DNA of 64,000 nucleotides. Source: Streptomyces hokutonensis (GTDB lineage Bacteria; Actinomycetota; Actinomycetes; Streptomycetales; Streptomycetaceae). The stretch lies in assembly GCF_000376565.1 (NCBI RefSeq), contig NZ_BARG01000020.1, positions 1 through 64,000 on the forward strand, given 5' to 3'. Under the pieces are notes generated by a model. That model searched no databases. It was not told the DNA's origin and saw nothing but the letters and a program-made list of their open reading frames with translations. A program made the position numbers and the translations under genes. Of the stretch, positions 41,183 through 50,384 are shown one piece after another (position 1 is the first letter of the stretch; every line of letters begins with the position of its first letter).

Positions 41183-42430
41183 TCACCACACCCGCACCGA
41201 CGCCCCCCGCGCGAACACCGGACTCGTGGCGTCCGCCGGTGGCTCCTCCAACGGCTCGGCGATCTCGGTCACCGTCGGTCCCACCTTCGCCGCGATCGGG
41301 TCCAGGAGGTCCAGGTCGAAGCCGTACACGCGGGCCGCGTTGCCGCCGAGCATCGCGGCGACCTCGTCGCTCGGCACGCGCGCGTACGCGAAGCGCAGGC
41401 CCTCCCTGGAGTACGGATAGGTGCCCTCGTCGTGCGGGTAGTCGCTGCCCCACATGATCTTCTCGATGCCGATGCGGTCGCGCAGGGGCACCTCGTGCGG
41501 GCGCATGAAACTGGCTCCTACGAAGCAGTTGTCGCGCCAGACCTCGGACGGACCCTTGCCCATCGAGGCGGCGAGCCCCGCGCCGAACCTGGACTCCGCG
41601 GTGGTCGCCTTCGACGCCGCCGCGACGAGGCGCCCGTGGTAGTAGTCCAGCATGTCGAGCACCCCGGGTATCCAGCCGGAGCCCTGCTCGGTCAGCACCA
41701 GCTTGAGGTCCGGGTGGCGGCGGAAGGCACCGCCGAAGATCAGGTGCCACAGGGCGCGGTGCGAGAACCAGGTCGTCTCGACCATGAACACCGCGCGGGC
41801 GGCCGGTTCGTCGCCGAGGGGCGGGGCCGCCGAGCCCGCGTGGTGGTTGACGGGCACGCCGAGTTCCGCGCACACGGCCCAGATCGGGTCGTAGGTCGAC
41901 GAGTACAGCTCCGGCAGCCCCGAGCCCGGCGGGGTGCCGGGGAGCAACAGGCCGCCCCTGAGGCCCGCTTCGACCGCCCAGCGGATCTCCCGGACGGCTT
42001 CCTGGACGTCGTTCAGGAGGATCTGGAAGACACCCGCCCGCCGGCCCGGCGCGGCCCCGCAGAAGTCCGCCAGCCAGCGGTTGTGGGCGCGCAGACCGGC
42101 CCAGCGGAGCTCGAACTCCCCGGCCGTCGGCGCGGGCGCCATGAGGGAGCCGGACGGGAAGAACGGCGGGACGGTGTTCGGGAAGACGACCTCGGCGACG
42201 ATCCCGTCCTGTTCGAGTTCCGCGATGCGCCGCGCGGAGTTCCAGTTCTTGTCGGCCGTGTCGGCGACCAGGTCCTCGTACGGGTTGACGTACGTGGCCG
42301 CCCACGCGTCGAAGTCGTCGTGGTACCGCTTCTCCAGGTAGGGCCGGTAGTCGAGGAGATCGGCGCCCGCGTGGCAGTCCGCCGAGATGACCGTGTACCG
42401 GTCCGCGCCCGTGGGGCCCGTGGCGCTCAT
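41183..42430 (-). CDS. Amidohydrolase-2 family enzyme (second copy of pair)
   Basis: 415 residues from ATG at 42430, overlapping the previous gene's stop by 4 nt. The TIM-barrel amidohydrolase starts VISADCHAGADLLDYRPYL. It has the central VPVNHHAGS and EQGSGWIPGVLDMLDYY blocks and the GSDYPHDEGTYPYS C-terminal motif with a probable metal Asp. Relatives include ACMSD and resorcylate decarboxylases, which use Zn or Mn to hydrolyse or decarboxylate ring acids. Its neighbour is a paralogue, so they may form a hetero-oligomer or act on successive intermediates. Confidence 0.9.
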   Translation of the reverse strand: MSATGPTGADRYTVISADCHAGADLLDYRPYLEKRYHDDFDAWAATYVNPYEDLVADTADKNWNSARRIAELEQDGIVAEVVFPNTVPPFFPSGSLMAPAPTAGEFELRWAGLRAHNRWLADFCGAAPGRRAGVFQILLNDVQEAVREIRWAVEAGLRGGLLLPGTPPGSGLPELYSSTYDPIWAVCAELGVPVNHHAGSAAPPLGDEPAARAVFMVETTWFSHRALWHLIFGGAFRRHPDLKLVLTEQGSGWIPGVLDMLDYYHGRLVAAASKATTAESRFGAGLAASMGKGPSEVWRDNCFVGASFMRPHEVPLRDRIGIEKIMWGSDYPHDEGTYPYSREGLRFAYARVPSDEVAAMLGGNAARVYGFDLDLLDPIAAKVGPTVTEIAEPLEEPPADATSPVFARGASVRVW

Positions 42431-43710
42431 GGAGTCACCCCCAGCACCGGGAAGTCGTGGTCGGTCAGCCAGTGCCGGCCGACCTCGCGGGAGCGCGCCC
42501 AGGACGCCCTCACGGCCTCCTGGTCGTCCTGCTGGCCGAGTTCGGCGGGGGTGGGGCCGATCCGGCGGGCCAGCGGCTCCAGGGCCGCCACGTCGAAGCC
42601 GAAGGCGTCGGCCGCCGCCAGGCCCAGCATGCGGCGGGTCTCGTCGACCGGGATGTCGTGGAAGGTGCGCTTCAGCCACGCGCGCGTGTCGGGCCAGGTG
42701 CCCTCGGGGTGCGGGAAGTCGCTGCCCCAGAGGATGTTGTCGACGCCGATCTCGTAGCGCTGGGCCAGTTCGCGGCGCTTGGTGTTGGTGGCGCAGACGA
42801 AGACCTGCCGGTCTAGGTACTCGCTCGGCGGGCGTTTCAGCTCCGCGAACGGCGAGAGCTTCTTGCCGCCGTGGGCGCCCAGGTAGAGGCGGTCCATGAA
42901 CCACAGCTGGTTCGGCAGCCACCAGCAACCCGACTCCGCGACACCGAACTTGAGACCCGGGTGGCGTTCGAAGACCCCGGACCAGAGCAGGAACCAGAGC
43001 GGCCGGGCGGGCCACCAGGTCACCTCGCTGACGTAGATGCCCAGGTGGTCGCCGTACTCGTGGCGGGGCGCGGCCCCGGAGTGGGTCAGTACGGGCATCG
43101 CGCACTGGGCGGCGGCAGCCCACACGGGGTCGTAACGGCGGTCGTGGTAGGGCTCCTTGTCGACCCACATGGAGGGGATCATCAGGGCGCCGAGCCCGGA
43201 CTCCTTGGCGCGGTGGATCTCCGCGACGACCTTCTCCGTGGGGGCCGTCACCGGCAACAGGGCTACTCCGCAGTGCCGTTGGGGGTTCTCGGAGACGAAG
43301 TCGGCGAGCCAGCGGTTGTGCGCCTGCGCGCCCGCCATGCCCAACTCGGGGTCCTGGTCACCGGAGAGACCGAGACCGACGCCGAAGGGCGCGGCCGTCT
43401 GGCTGTCCACGGCGTCGGCGTCCGGGAAGACCACCTCGGCGGCCACCCCGTCGCCGTCCAGCTCCTTGAGGCGCTGCGCGGTGTCCCAACCCCCGCGCAG
43501 GCCTTCCTCGTTGTCGTGGAACCACTTGGCCGCGAACGCCTCGTTGCGGATGCCGAGCCGGGTCATCTCCTCGCGGCGCCGGTCGCGTCCGGCGAGGAAC
43601 TCGTCGAAGTCCCGGTGGAACCGGGCGTCCAGATAGGGCCGGTACTCCTCGGTGGGCAGCCCGGCGTGGCAGTCGGAGGAGATGATCAGGTACGGCTCCT
43701 GGTCGGTCAC
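42427..43710 (-). CDS. Amidohydrolase-2 family enzyme (first copy of pair)
   Basis: 427 residues, GTG start. It parallels the next gene: LIISSDCHAGLPTEEYRPYL, AGAQAHNRWLADF, ESGCWWLPNQLWFMDRLY and ILWGSDFPHPEGTWPDT. Both have the metal-type D-C-H motif and the SDxPH motif. It lies 10 nt after the SDR gene in a tight four-gene minus-strand operon with an acetoacetate-decarboxylase-like gene first. The pathway is not recognised; degradation of an aromatic or cyclic acid is plausible. Confidence 0.9.
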   Translation of the reverse strand: MTDQEPYLIISSDCHAGLPTEEYRPYLDARFHRDFDEFLAGRDRRREEMTRLGIRNEAFAAKWFHDNEEGLRGGWDTAQRLKELDGDGVAAEVVFPDADAVDSQTAAPFGVGLGLSGDQDPELGMAGAQAHNRWLADFVSENPQRHCGVALLPVTAPTEKVVAEIHRAKESGLGALMIPSMWVDKEPYHDRRYDPVWAAAAQCAMPVLTHSGAAPRHEYGDHLGIYVSEVTWWPARPLWFLLWSGVFERHPGLKFGVAESGCWWLPNQLWFMDRLYLGAHGGKKLSPFAELKRPPSEYLDRQVFVCATNTKRRELAQRYEIGVDNILWGSDFPHPEGTWPDTRAWLKRTFHDIPVDETRRMLGLAAADAFGFDVAALEPLARRIGPTPAELGQQDDQEAVRASWARSREVGRHWLTDHDFPVLGVTP

Positions 43711-43720
43711 AACAGCCCCC

Positions 43721-44605
43721 TCAGTCCAGGATGAAGCTCTCTAGGTACGACGGGTTCGCCCGGTCGAGCATCGATGCAGCCCGGGCCCTGATCTGGGCGT
43801 CGCTGTGCTCGCTCTCGGGCAGCAGCCAGAAGCGGTCCGCGCGGATGCCGTCCACGACGAGGTCGGCGACCTCCTCGACGGGCGTGAAGGCCACGTCCTT
43901 GCCCGCCGCCTTCATCGCGCTCTCCCACTGGTCGAGGCTGCGGTAGGGCGTCCTACGGGGGCGCTCTTTCGCGTACCGGGCGGGCCGGTTGCGGTGCGAC
44001 TCCCACAGGCCGGTGCGCAGCATGTGCGGCCCCGGGAAGAGCACCGAGGCGCCCACGCGCGCGTGCTCGGCCTTCAAGTGGGCGTACAGGGACTCGGTCA
44101 TCGTCACGACGGCGGCCTTGGTGACGGCGTACACGGAGGCGGTGGGCAGCGGGGCGATACCGCCGTCCCCGGAGGACGTGTTGACGACATGACCGGGTTG
44201 ACCGGACTTGATCATCCTCGGCACGAACGCCTGGATGCCGTGGAAGACGCCCCACACGTTGACGGCGAACGCCCACTGCCAGTCGTTGGGTTCGTGCTCC
44301 CACATCCGGCCCTCGGCGCCCGAGCCGACCCCCGCGTTGTTGCACAGGACATGGACGGCGCCGTACGTGTCGTACGCCGACTCGGCCAGATCCAGGACCT
44401 GTTGGCGTACGCCGACGTCGACCACGCGCGCGTGCACGTCGGCACCGTCGGCGCGCAGATCGGCGGCGGCCTTGTCGAGGGCTCCCTCCTCGACGTCGGC
44501 GAGGACCACCTTGAGCCCGTCGGCGGCGAATCTCCGTGCCATCGCGAGTCCGATCCCGCTCGCGGCCCCGGTGACGACGGCAACCTGACCCTCCCTCAAC
44601 TCCAT
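43721..44605 (-). CDS. Short-chain dehydrogenase/reductase
   Basis: 294 residues. Rossmann TGAASGIGLAMARRF, CNNAGVGSGAEG, catalytic Ser in NTSSGDGGIAPLP, and YAVTKAAVVTM with Tyr and Lys. It overlaps the stop of the acetoacetate-decarboxylase-like gene by one base (TGATG). The C-terminal extension past the fold (about 60 residues, DGIRADRFWLLPESEHSDAQ) is common in SDRs with bulky or CoA-free substrates. It probably oxidises an alcohol intermediate in the same pathway as its neighbours. Confidence 0.92.
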   Translation of the reverse strand: MELREGQVAVVTGAASGIGLAMARRFAADGLKVVLADVEEGALDKAAADLRADGADVHARVVDVGVRQQVLDLAESAYDTYGAVHVLCNNAGVGSGAEGRMWEHEPNDWQWAFAVNVWGVFHGIQAFVPRMIKSGQPGHVVNTSSGDGGIAPLPTASVYAVTKAAVVTMTESLYAHLKAEHARVGASVLFPGPHMLRTGLWESHRNRPARYAKERPRRTPYRSLDQWESAMKAAGKDVAFTPVEEVADLVVDGIRADRFWLLPESEHSDAQIRARAASMLDRANPSYLESFILD

Positions 44606-45402
44606 CAGACGCTCCCCTCGGGTGGGCCGTCATGGACCTGTTGCGGATCGTCGTAGCGCTGGTGGATGTACGGCAACAGGGCCCGCGCGTCGACCCGTTC
44701 GACGACCTTGCCTCGCTGGTCGCTGGTCTTCTCGCCGATGGTGATGTCGACGAGGGTGCGTACGGGGAGGTCGGCGACCGGGTCGTACATGGACTCGCGC
44801 AGGACGACGTCCCCGGTGACGCGTTCGAGGCGGCGGACCTTCTCGTTGCGCAGGCAGTGCACGAGCACCGGGTCGGCGTCGAAGCCCGAACCGTCCACCG
44901 CGGGAAGGAACTTGAAGTAGAAGTCGGTCTTCTGCGTCGGCCCGGGGAGGGGCAGTTCCTCGCTGACCGCGCCGCGCACCTCGACGAAGGCGATGCCGTG
45001 CCGGGCCAGGGACGCGTGCACGACGAGGCCCACGCGTTCGACGGTCACCTCGCCGAGTTTCTTGGGCTCGCCGAAGACCTCACGGCCGCCGGTGAGGGCC
45101 CGTTCGTGGGTCATCGGCATGACCAGCGGGTACCAGCCCTCGACGCCGTCGTGCGCGGCGGCGACCGCGAACGAGCCCGCGCCCAGGGGGTATCCGGTCA
45201 GTTCGACCTTGCTGATGTTCACCCGGACCAGGGGCCGCCCGGTGGGCTTGAGGGGTGGCGGCAGGACCGCCGCGACCGCGTCCGGGTCGCTCTCCCAGAC
45301 AGCCACCACACCGGTGGACCAGATGTCGGGGAGCTTCGCGCTCGCCGTGCGTGCGGCGGCGATCTCCGCCTCGGTCCGTGCGCCGTACCGTACGCGTGCC
45401 AT
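44605..45402 (-). CDS. Acetoacetate decarboxylase-like protein
   Basis: 265 residues from ATG at 45402 (MARVRYGARTEAEI). The ADC fold shows in VNISKVELTGYPLGAGSFAV, GWYPLVMPMTHERALTGGRE and FGEPKKLGEVTVE; the Lys-Lys pair in EPKK fits the Schiff-base lysine of true decarboxylases. Family members also act as hydratases or aldolases. It is the first gene of the operon with an SDR and two amidohydrolases, so it likely sets the entry step. Confidence 0.88.
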   Translation of the reverse strand: MARVRYGARTEAEIAAARTASAKLPDIWSTGVVAVWESDPDAVAAVLPPPLKPTGRPLVRVNISKVELTGYPLGAGSFAVAAAHDGVEGWYPLVMPMTHERALTGGREVFGEPKKLGEVTVERVGLVVHASLARHGIAFVEVRGAVSEELPLPGPTQKTDFYFKFLPAVDGSGFDADPVLVHCLRNEKVRRLERVTGDVVLRESMYDPVADLPVRTLVDITIGEKTSDQRGKVVERVDARALLPYIHQRYDDPQQVHDGPPEGSV

Positions 45403-45574
45403 ACGCCGTACCGCCCTTCGTAGGCCGTCATCCGTCAGGCGGGCAGCACGCTTGCACCGGGCGGGCGAAAGGTCCATAGCCACGCGCGCGTGCGTTCGGC
45501 GGACCCGAACGGGCGGGCGGGACAAGGCACCTGAGGGACAGGGCTGTCAGTGACGGCCCGTATCCTCAGTGACC

Positions 45575-46564
45575 ATGCTCGAAGACCACTCGCCCGCAGT
45601 GTCCGCAGCCACTCCGTGGCCGGCCGCGTATCCCCAGGGGTATGCGGTGGTTGACGTGGAGACCACCGGTCTGGCCCGGGACGACCGGATAATCTCCGCG
45701 GCCGTGTACCGGCTGGACGCGCTCGGCGAGGTCGAGGACCACTGGTACACGATGGTCAACCCGGAGCGTGATCCGGGCCCGGTGTGGATCCACGGTCTGA
45801 CGAGTGACGTACTGGAGGGCGCGCCCCTCTTCAAGGACATCGCCGAGGAGTTCGCGACCCGCCTGGAGGGCCGGGTGCTGGTCGCGCACAACGCGGTCTT
45901 CGACTGGCAGATGATCGCGCGGGAGTACGCGCGCGTGCAGATCGATCCCCCGGTGCGGCAGCGGCTGTGCACCATCGCGCTCTCCAAGGAGCTGGCCCTC
46001 CCGCTGCCCAACCACAAGCTGGAGTCCCTGGCGGCGCACTTCGGTGTCGTGCAGCAGCGCGCGCACCACGCGCTGGACGACGCGCGCGTGCTCGCCGAGG
46101 CGTTCCGGCCGAGCCTGCGGGCGGCGGCGAGCAGCGGCGTACGGCTGCCGCTGCACGAGTGCCGGCCGCTGACCGAGTGGACCGCGGACCGGCCGGCGCC
46201 CCGGATCGGTCACCAGGGGGGCGGCTACAGCGGCTACGGGGCGGGCAGTTGGCGTCCCGCGCGCAAGCGGCCCGCGTGCCCGTACCCGAACCCGGGACGG
46301 TTCGAGGACGGCAAGCCGCTCAAGCAGGGGATGCGGATCGCGTTCTCCGGGGACACGTCCATCGAGCGCGAGCTCCTGGAGGACCGTGCCGTGGAGGCCG
46401 GTCTGCATGTCGCCACGAGCCTGTCCCGGCTGACCAGCCTGCTCGTCACGAACGACCCGGACTCGGGCACCTCGAAGGTGGTCAAAGCGCGGCAGTTCGG
46501 CACGCCCGTGGTGGACGAGGCGGCGTTCGGGCAACTGCTCCGGGATGTCGAGCAGGCGGACTGA
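45575..46564 (+). CDS. DEDDh exonuclease with C-terminal BRCT domain (DnaQ/PolC epsilon-like)
   Basis: 329 residues from ATG at 45575; a GTG two codons earlier is possible. Exonuclease motifs: ExoI VVDVETTGL (Asp27, Glu29), ExoII VLVAHNAVFDWQM and ExoIII HHALDDARVLAE. A Gly/Arg linker leads to a BRCT-like domain (about 250-325: GMRIAFSGDTSIERELLEDR; GTPVVDEAAFGQLL). The nuclease is of the 3'-5' proofreading type, but the BRCT fusion points to a repair role. Divergent from the decarboxylase operon. Two ACGCGCGCGT palindromes lie inside. Confidence 0.93.
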   Translation: MLEDHSPAVSAATPWPAAYPQGYAVVDVETTGLARDDRIISAAVYRLDALGEVEDHWYTMVNPERDPGPVWIHGLTSDVLEGAPLFKDIAEEFATRLEGRVLVAHNAVFDWQMIAREYARVQIDPPVRQRLCTIALSKELALPLPNHKLESLAAHFGVVQQRAHHALDDARVLAEAFRPSLRAAASSGVRLPLHECRPLTEWTADRPAPRIGHQGGGYSGYGAGSWRPARKRPACPYPNPGRFEDGKPLKQGMRIAFSGDTSIERELLEDRAVEAGLHVATSLSRLTSLLVTNDPDSGTSKVVKARQFGTPVVDEAAFGQLLRDVEQAD

Positions 46565-46658
46565 GCGCGCCACGGGGAGCCGTACGGACGGGTGATTGGG
46601 GCGCGACTCGCCCCACGCCCGCTCGCCCGTGCCGGGCGGACGGCTCACCCTGTGGCGC

Positions 46659-46892
46659 ATGGCGAGATGTGAAGTGTGCGGCAATGACTACGGCATGAGC
46701 TTCGAGGTGCACGCGCAGGGCGCGGTACACGTCTTCGACTGCTTCTCCTGCGCGATCCACCGCATGGCCCCGATCTGCGAGCACTGCCGGGTGCAGATCA
46801 TCGGCCAGGGCGTGGAGGTCGAGGGCCACTGGTTCTGCGGCGGCCACTGTGCCCGGGCGGAGGGGAAGGTGGGGATCATCGACAAGGTGTGA
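46659..46892 (+). CDS. Small zinc-binding protein
   Basis: 77 residues from ATG at 46659. Four cysteine pairs or partial pairs: CEVCGNDYG, FDCFSC, CEHCRVQ and CGGHCARAEG. These give a treble-clef or double-zinc-finger pattern. I do not recognise a named family; it is conserved-looking and cytoplasmic. A longer GTG-started frame upstream is unlikely. It sits 40 nt before the SURF1 gene. Confidence 0.8.
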   Translation: MARCEVCGNDYGMSFEVHAQGAVHVFDCFSCAIHRMAPICEHCRVQIIGQGVEVEGHWFCGGHCARAEGKVGIIDKV

Positions 46893-46931
46893 GCCGCCGG
46901 CCCCAAGGGGCCCCTTCCGGTACCCCCCTCA

Positions 46932-47759
46932 ATGCGCCCCACGACCGAGTTGTACGGTCGTGGGGTGTACCGCTTCCTGATGTCCCGGCAGTGGGTGATC
47001 CTCGCGTTGATCACCCTCCTCCTGATCCCCACGATGATCAGGCTGGGCATCTGGCAGATGCACCGCTACGAGATGCGCAGCGCCCGCAACCAGCTGGTCA
47101 CCAACGCCCTGCACGCCAAGCCGGTCCCCGTGGAGCAGATCAGCACCCCCGGACACGCGGTCACCCGCACCGAGAAGTACCGCACCGTCACCGCGACGGG
47201 CACCTTCGAGACCTCCAAGGAAGTCGTCGTCCGGCGCCGCACCAATGACGACGACGAGGTCGGCTTCCATGTACTCACCCCGTTCGTGTTGACGGACGGC
47301 AAGGTGGTGTTGATCAACCGTGGATGGATCCCGGCGAACGGCGCGCAGACCGCCTTCCCGAAGATCCCCGCGCCGCCGAGCGGCACGACCACGATCACCG
47401 GGCGCCTGATGGCCGACGAGACGACCGCGGCGAGCGGCATCAAGGACATCAAGGGCCTGCCCGACCGGCAGATCATGTTGATCAACAGTGAAGAGCAGGC
47501 GAAGCGGCTGCACGCCCAGGTGCTCGGCGGCTACGTCGAGCAGACGGCACCCGAGGCGAAGGGCGGCACCCCGGAGCAGATCTCCGACCCGGGCAAGGAA
47601 GACGCCCCGCTGAACTACGCGTACATGATCCAGTGGTGGCTGTTCGCCGCGGCCGTACCGGTCGGCTATGTCGTCCTGGCCCGCCGCGAGGCCCGCGACC
47701 GCCGGGAGGCGGCGGCCAAGGAGCAGGAGACAGAGCGGGCGGAACCGGCGACGGTCTGA
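46932..47759 (+). CDS. SURF1-family protein
   Basis: 275 residues from ATG at 46932; GTG at 46965 (VYRFLMSRQW) fits the family N terminus and may be the true start. Two membrane helices (about 22-38 and 233-251) flank the external domain, with family motifs IRLGIWQMHRYEMR and VVLINRGWIPANG. SURF1 helps assemble cytochrome c oxidase, probably through heme a delivery. No cox gene is adjacent. A 7-bp inverted repeat (ACGACCG...CGGTCGT, 46941-46961) spans the start region. Confidence 0.9.
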   Translation: MRPTTELYGRGVYRFLMSRQWVILALITLLLIPTMIRLGIWQMHRYEMRSARNQLVTNALHAKPVPVEQISTPGHAVTRTEKYRTVTATGTFETSKEVVVRRRTNDDDEVGFHVLTPFVLTDGKVVLINRGWIPANGAQTAFPKIPAPPSGTTTITGRLMADETTAASGIKDIKGLPDRQIMLINSEEQAKRLHAQVLGGYVEQTAPEAKGGTPEQISDPGKEDAPLNYAYMIQWWLFAAAVPVGYVVLARREARDRREAAAKEQETERAEPATV

Positions 47760-47828
47760 CCCGCCGCGCTTCACCCGCCCGGCCCCGACCTGGGATTGCG
47801 TGGTCGATACTCCGGGAACCCGCACCCC

Positions 47829-49616
47829 GTGCACCCACGTATCGAGGACTACGCCCTCATCGGCGACGAACAGACCGCGGCCCTGGTCGGCATGGACGGC
47901 TCGGTCGACTGGCTGTGTCTGCCGCGCTTCGACTCGGCCGCCTGCTTCGCGAGACTGCTCGGCGACGAGGAGAACGGCCACTGGCGCATCGCCCCCGAGG
48001 GCGCGGACCGCTGCACCCGCCGCGCCTACCGCCCCGGCACCCTGGTCCTGGACACGGAATGGGAGACCGCCGAGGGCACGGTGCGCGTCACCGACCTGAT
48101 GCCCCAGCGCCATCGCGCCCCCGACGTCGTACGCGTCGTGGAGGGCCTCAGCGGCAAGGTCACCGTCCGCAGCACGCTCCGTCTGCGCTTCGACTACGGC
48201 GGGGTCGTGCCGTGGGTGCGCAGGTCCGACGGGCACCGGGTGGCCGTCGCGGGCCCCGACTCGGTGTGGCTGCGCAGCGAGCCGGAAGTGCGCACCTGGG
48301 GCGAGGACTTCAGCACCCTCTCGGAGTTCACCGTCGAGGCCGGTGAGAAGGTCGCCTTCGTCCTCACCTGGCATCCCTCGCACGAGCCGCGTCCGCCGCT
48401 CGTCGACCCGTACAAGTCGCTGCGGACCAGCGTCGCGGACTGGGAGCGCTGGTCGGCCCGCTGCCGCTACGACGGCCCCTACAGGGACGCGGTCGTACGT
48501 TCCCTGATCACCCTCAAGGCCCTCACCTACCGTCCGACCGGCGGCATCGTCGCCGCGGCCACCACCTCGCTGCCCGAGGAGATGGGCGGCGTACGCAACT
48601 GGGACTACCGCTACTGCTGGCTGCGCGACTCCAGCCTCACCCTGGGAGCCCTGGTCGCCGCGGGCTACCACAAGGAGGCCGAGGCCTGGCGCGACTGGCT
48701 GCTGCGCGCGGTCGCGGGCGATCCGGCGGACCTGCAGATCATGTACGGCGTGGCGGGCGAGCGGCGGCTGCCCGAGTTCGAGCTGCCGCACCTGACCGGC
48801 TTCGGCGGCTCGGCTCCCGTGCGGATCGGCAACGGCGCCGTCAACCAGCTCCAACTCGACGTCTACGGGGAGGTGATGGACTCCCTGTGGCTGGCCCGGC
48901 GGGCGGGTCTGTCGCCCAAGCCGCACATGTGGTCGCTGCAGAGCGTCCTCCTGGAGTGGCTGCGCGCGCAGTGGCAGCAACCCGACGAGGGCCTGTGGGA
49001 GGTGCGCGGCGGGCGCCGGCACTTCGTGCACTCCAAGGTCATGGTGTGGGTGGCCGCCGACCGGGCCGTACGCACTCTGGAGGAGTACGCCGACCTCCCG
49101 GGGGACCTGTCGGGCTGGCGCGAGCTGCGGGACGCGGTGCACAAGGACGTGTGCGAGAAGGGCTTCGACCCGGTACGCAACACGTTCACGCAGTACTACG
49201 GCTCGCAGGAACTCGACGCCGCCCTGCTGCTGATCCCCCGCTTCGGTTTCCTGCCGCCCGACGATCCCCGGGTCGTCGGCACGGTCGACGCGGTGCAGGC
49301 GGCGCTCGGCCACGACGGCTTCGTACGCCGCTACGACACCGCCGCCGACACCCCCGTGGACGGACTGCCGGGCGACGAGGGCACCTTCCTGGCGTGCTCG
49401 TTCTGGCTCGTGGACGCGCTGCACATGACGGGCCGTACGAAGGAGGCCCGGGTGCTGTTCGAGCGTCTGGTGGGGCTCGCGAACGACGTGGGACTGCTCG
49501 CGGAGGAGTACGACCCGGTGGCAGGCCGTCAGCTGGGCAACTTCCCGCAGGCGTTCAGCCACATCGGCCTGGTGAACACCGCCCTCGCCCTGTTCGGGGG
49601 CGAGAAGGCAGGATAG
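47829..49616 (+). CDS. Glycoside hydrolase family 15 (glucoamylase/trehalase-type)
   Basis: 595 residues from GTG at 47829; a TTG at 47796 would add 11. The N-terminal beta-sandwich begins HPRIEDYALIGDEQTAALVG. The (alpha/alpha)6 barrel has GGVRNWDYRYCWLRDSSLTL near 257-276, which carries the first acid residue, and VGLLAEEYDPVAGRQLGNFP near the end, which carries the second. Actinobacterial GH15 proteins of this kind include intracellular trehalases, so trehalose hydrolysis is the best guess. There is no signal peptide. The SDR gene follows after 5 nt. Confidence 0.92.
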   Translation: MHPRIEDYALIGDEQTAALVGMDGSVDWLCLPRFDSAACFARLLGDEENGHWRIAPEGADRCTRRAYRPGTLVLDTEWETAEGTVRVTDLMPQRHRAPDVVRVVEGLSGKVTVRSTLRLRFDYGGVVPWVRRSDGHRVAVAGPDSVWLRSEPEVRTWGEDFSTLSEFTVEAGEKVAFVLTWHPSHEPRPPLVDPYKSLRTSVADWERWSARCRYDGPYRDAVVRSLITLKALTYRPTGGIVAAATTSLPEEMGGVRNWDYRYCWLRDSSLTLGALVAAGYHKEAEAWRDWLLRAVAGDPADLQIMYGVAGERRLPEFELPHLTGFGGSAPVRIGNGAVNQLQLDVYGEVMDSLWLARRAGLSPKPHMWSLQSVLLEWLRAQWQQPDEGLWEVRGGRRHFVHSKVMVWVAADRAVRTLEEYADLPGDLSGWRELRDAVHKDVCEKGFDPVRNTFTQYYGSQELDAALLLIPRFGFLPPDDPRVVGTVDAVQAALGHDGFVRRYDTAADTPVDGLPGDEGTFLACSFWLVDALHMTGRTKEARVLFERLVGLANDVGLLAEEYDPVAGRQLGNFPQAFSHIGLVNTALALFGGEKAG

Positions 49617-49621
49617 GAGCC

Positions 49622-50377
49622 ATGGATCTTGGACTGAAGGACCGCGTGTACGTCGTCACCGGGGCCACCCGTGGACTGGGCAACGCCGCCGCGCGCGAGC
49701 TGGTGGCCGACGGCGCGAAGGTCGTCGTCACCGGGCGGGACGAGAAGCGGGCCACCGAGGCGGCGGCCGCACTGGGGCCGAACGCGGTGGGCGTGGCCGT
49801 CGACAACGCCGACGCGGACGCGCCGGCCCGGCTGATCGCCGCCGCGCGCGAGCACTTCGGGGGCTTCGACGGCATCCTCGTGAGCGTCGGCGGACCGCCG
49901 CCCGGGTTCGTCGCGGACACCACCGACGAGCAGTGGCAGGCCTCGTTCGAATCGGTGTTCCTGGGCGCGGTACGGCTCGCCCGCGCGGCGGCCGGGGAGC
50001 TGGAGGCTGGCGGGGTCATCGGCTTCGTGCTGTCCGGTTCGGTGCACGAGCCGATCCCCGGGCTGACGATCTCGAACGCGCTGCGGCCCGGCCTGGCCGG
50101 TTTCGGCAAGTCCCTCGCGGACGAGCTGGGCCCGCGCGGCATCCGCGTCGTCGGACTGCTGCCCGCCCGCATCGACACGGACCGCGTGCGCGAGCTGGAC
50201 GGCCTCTCCGCGGACCCGGAGGCCACCCGCGCGGCCAACGAGTCGCGGATTCCGCTGCGGCGGTACGGGACGCCGGACGAGTTCGGGCGTGCGGCCGCGT
50301 TCCTGCTGTCGCCGGCCGCGTCCTATCTGACGGGGATCATGCTGCCGGTCGACGGCGGGATGCGACACGGTTTCTGA
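49622..50377 (+). CDS. SDR-family protein lacking the catalytic tyrosine
   Basis: 251 residues, ATG preceded by GGAGCC. Rossmann motif TGATRGLGNAAARELVADGA is intact, and the C-terminal YLTGIMLPVDGGMRHGF is like FabG. In the catalytic segment, SGSVHEPIPGLTISNALRP has Asn-Ala where YxxxK should lie. The enzyme may have lost oxidoreductase activity or use another mechanism. It is transcribed with the GH15 gene and ends 7 nt from the convergent amaP. Confidence 0.9.
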   Translation: MDLGLKDRVYVVTGATRGLGNAAARELVADGAKVVVTGRDEKRATEAAAALGPNAVGVAVDNADADAPARLIAAAREHFGGFDGILVSVGGPPPGFVADTTDEQWQASFESVFLGAVRLARAAAGELEAGGVIGFVLSGSVHEPIPGLTISNALRPGLAGFGKSLADELGPRGIRVVGLLPARIDTDRVRELDGLSADPEATRAANESRIPLRRYGTPDEFGRAAAFLLSPAASYLTGIMLPVDGGMRHGF

Positions 50378-50384
50378 CGCACCG

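Noticed and set aside
46929..49562. 877-codon minus-strand open frame opposite SURF1 and GH15
   Set aside because: It is antisense to two recognised protein families. Long spurious frames are normal in GC-rich DNA, and its product is low-complexity Arg/Val/Gly.
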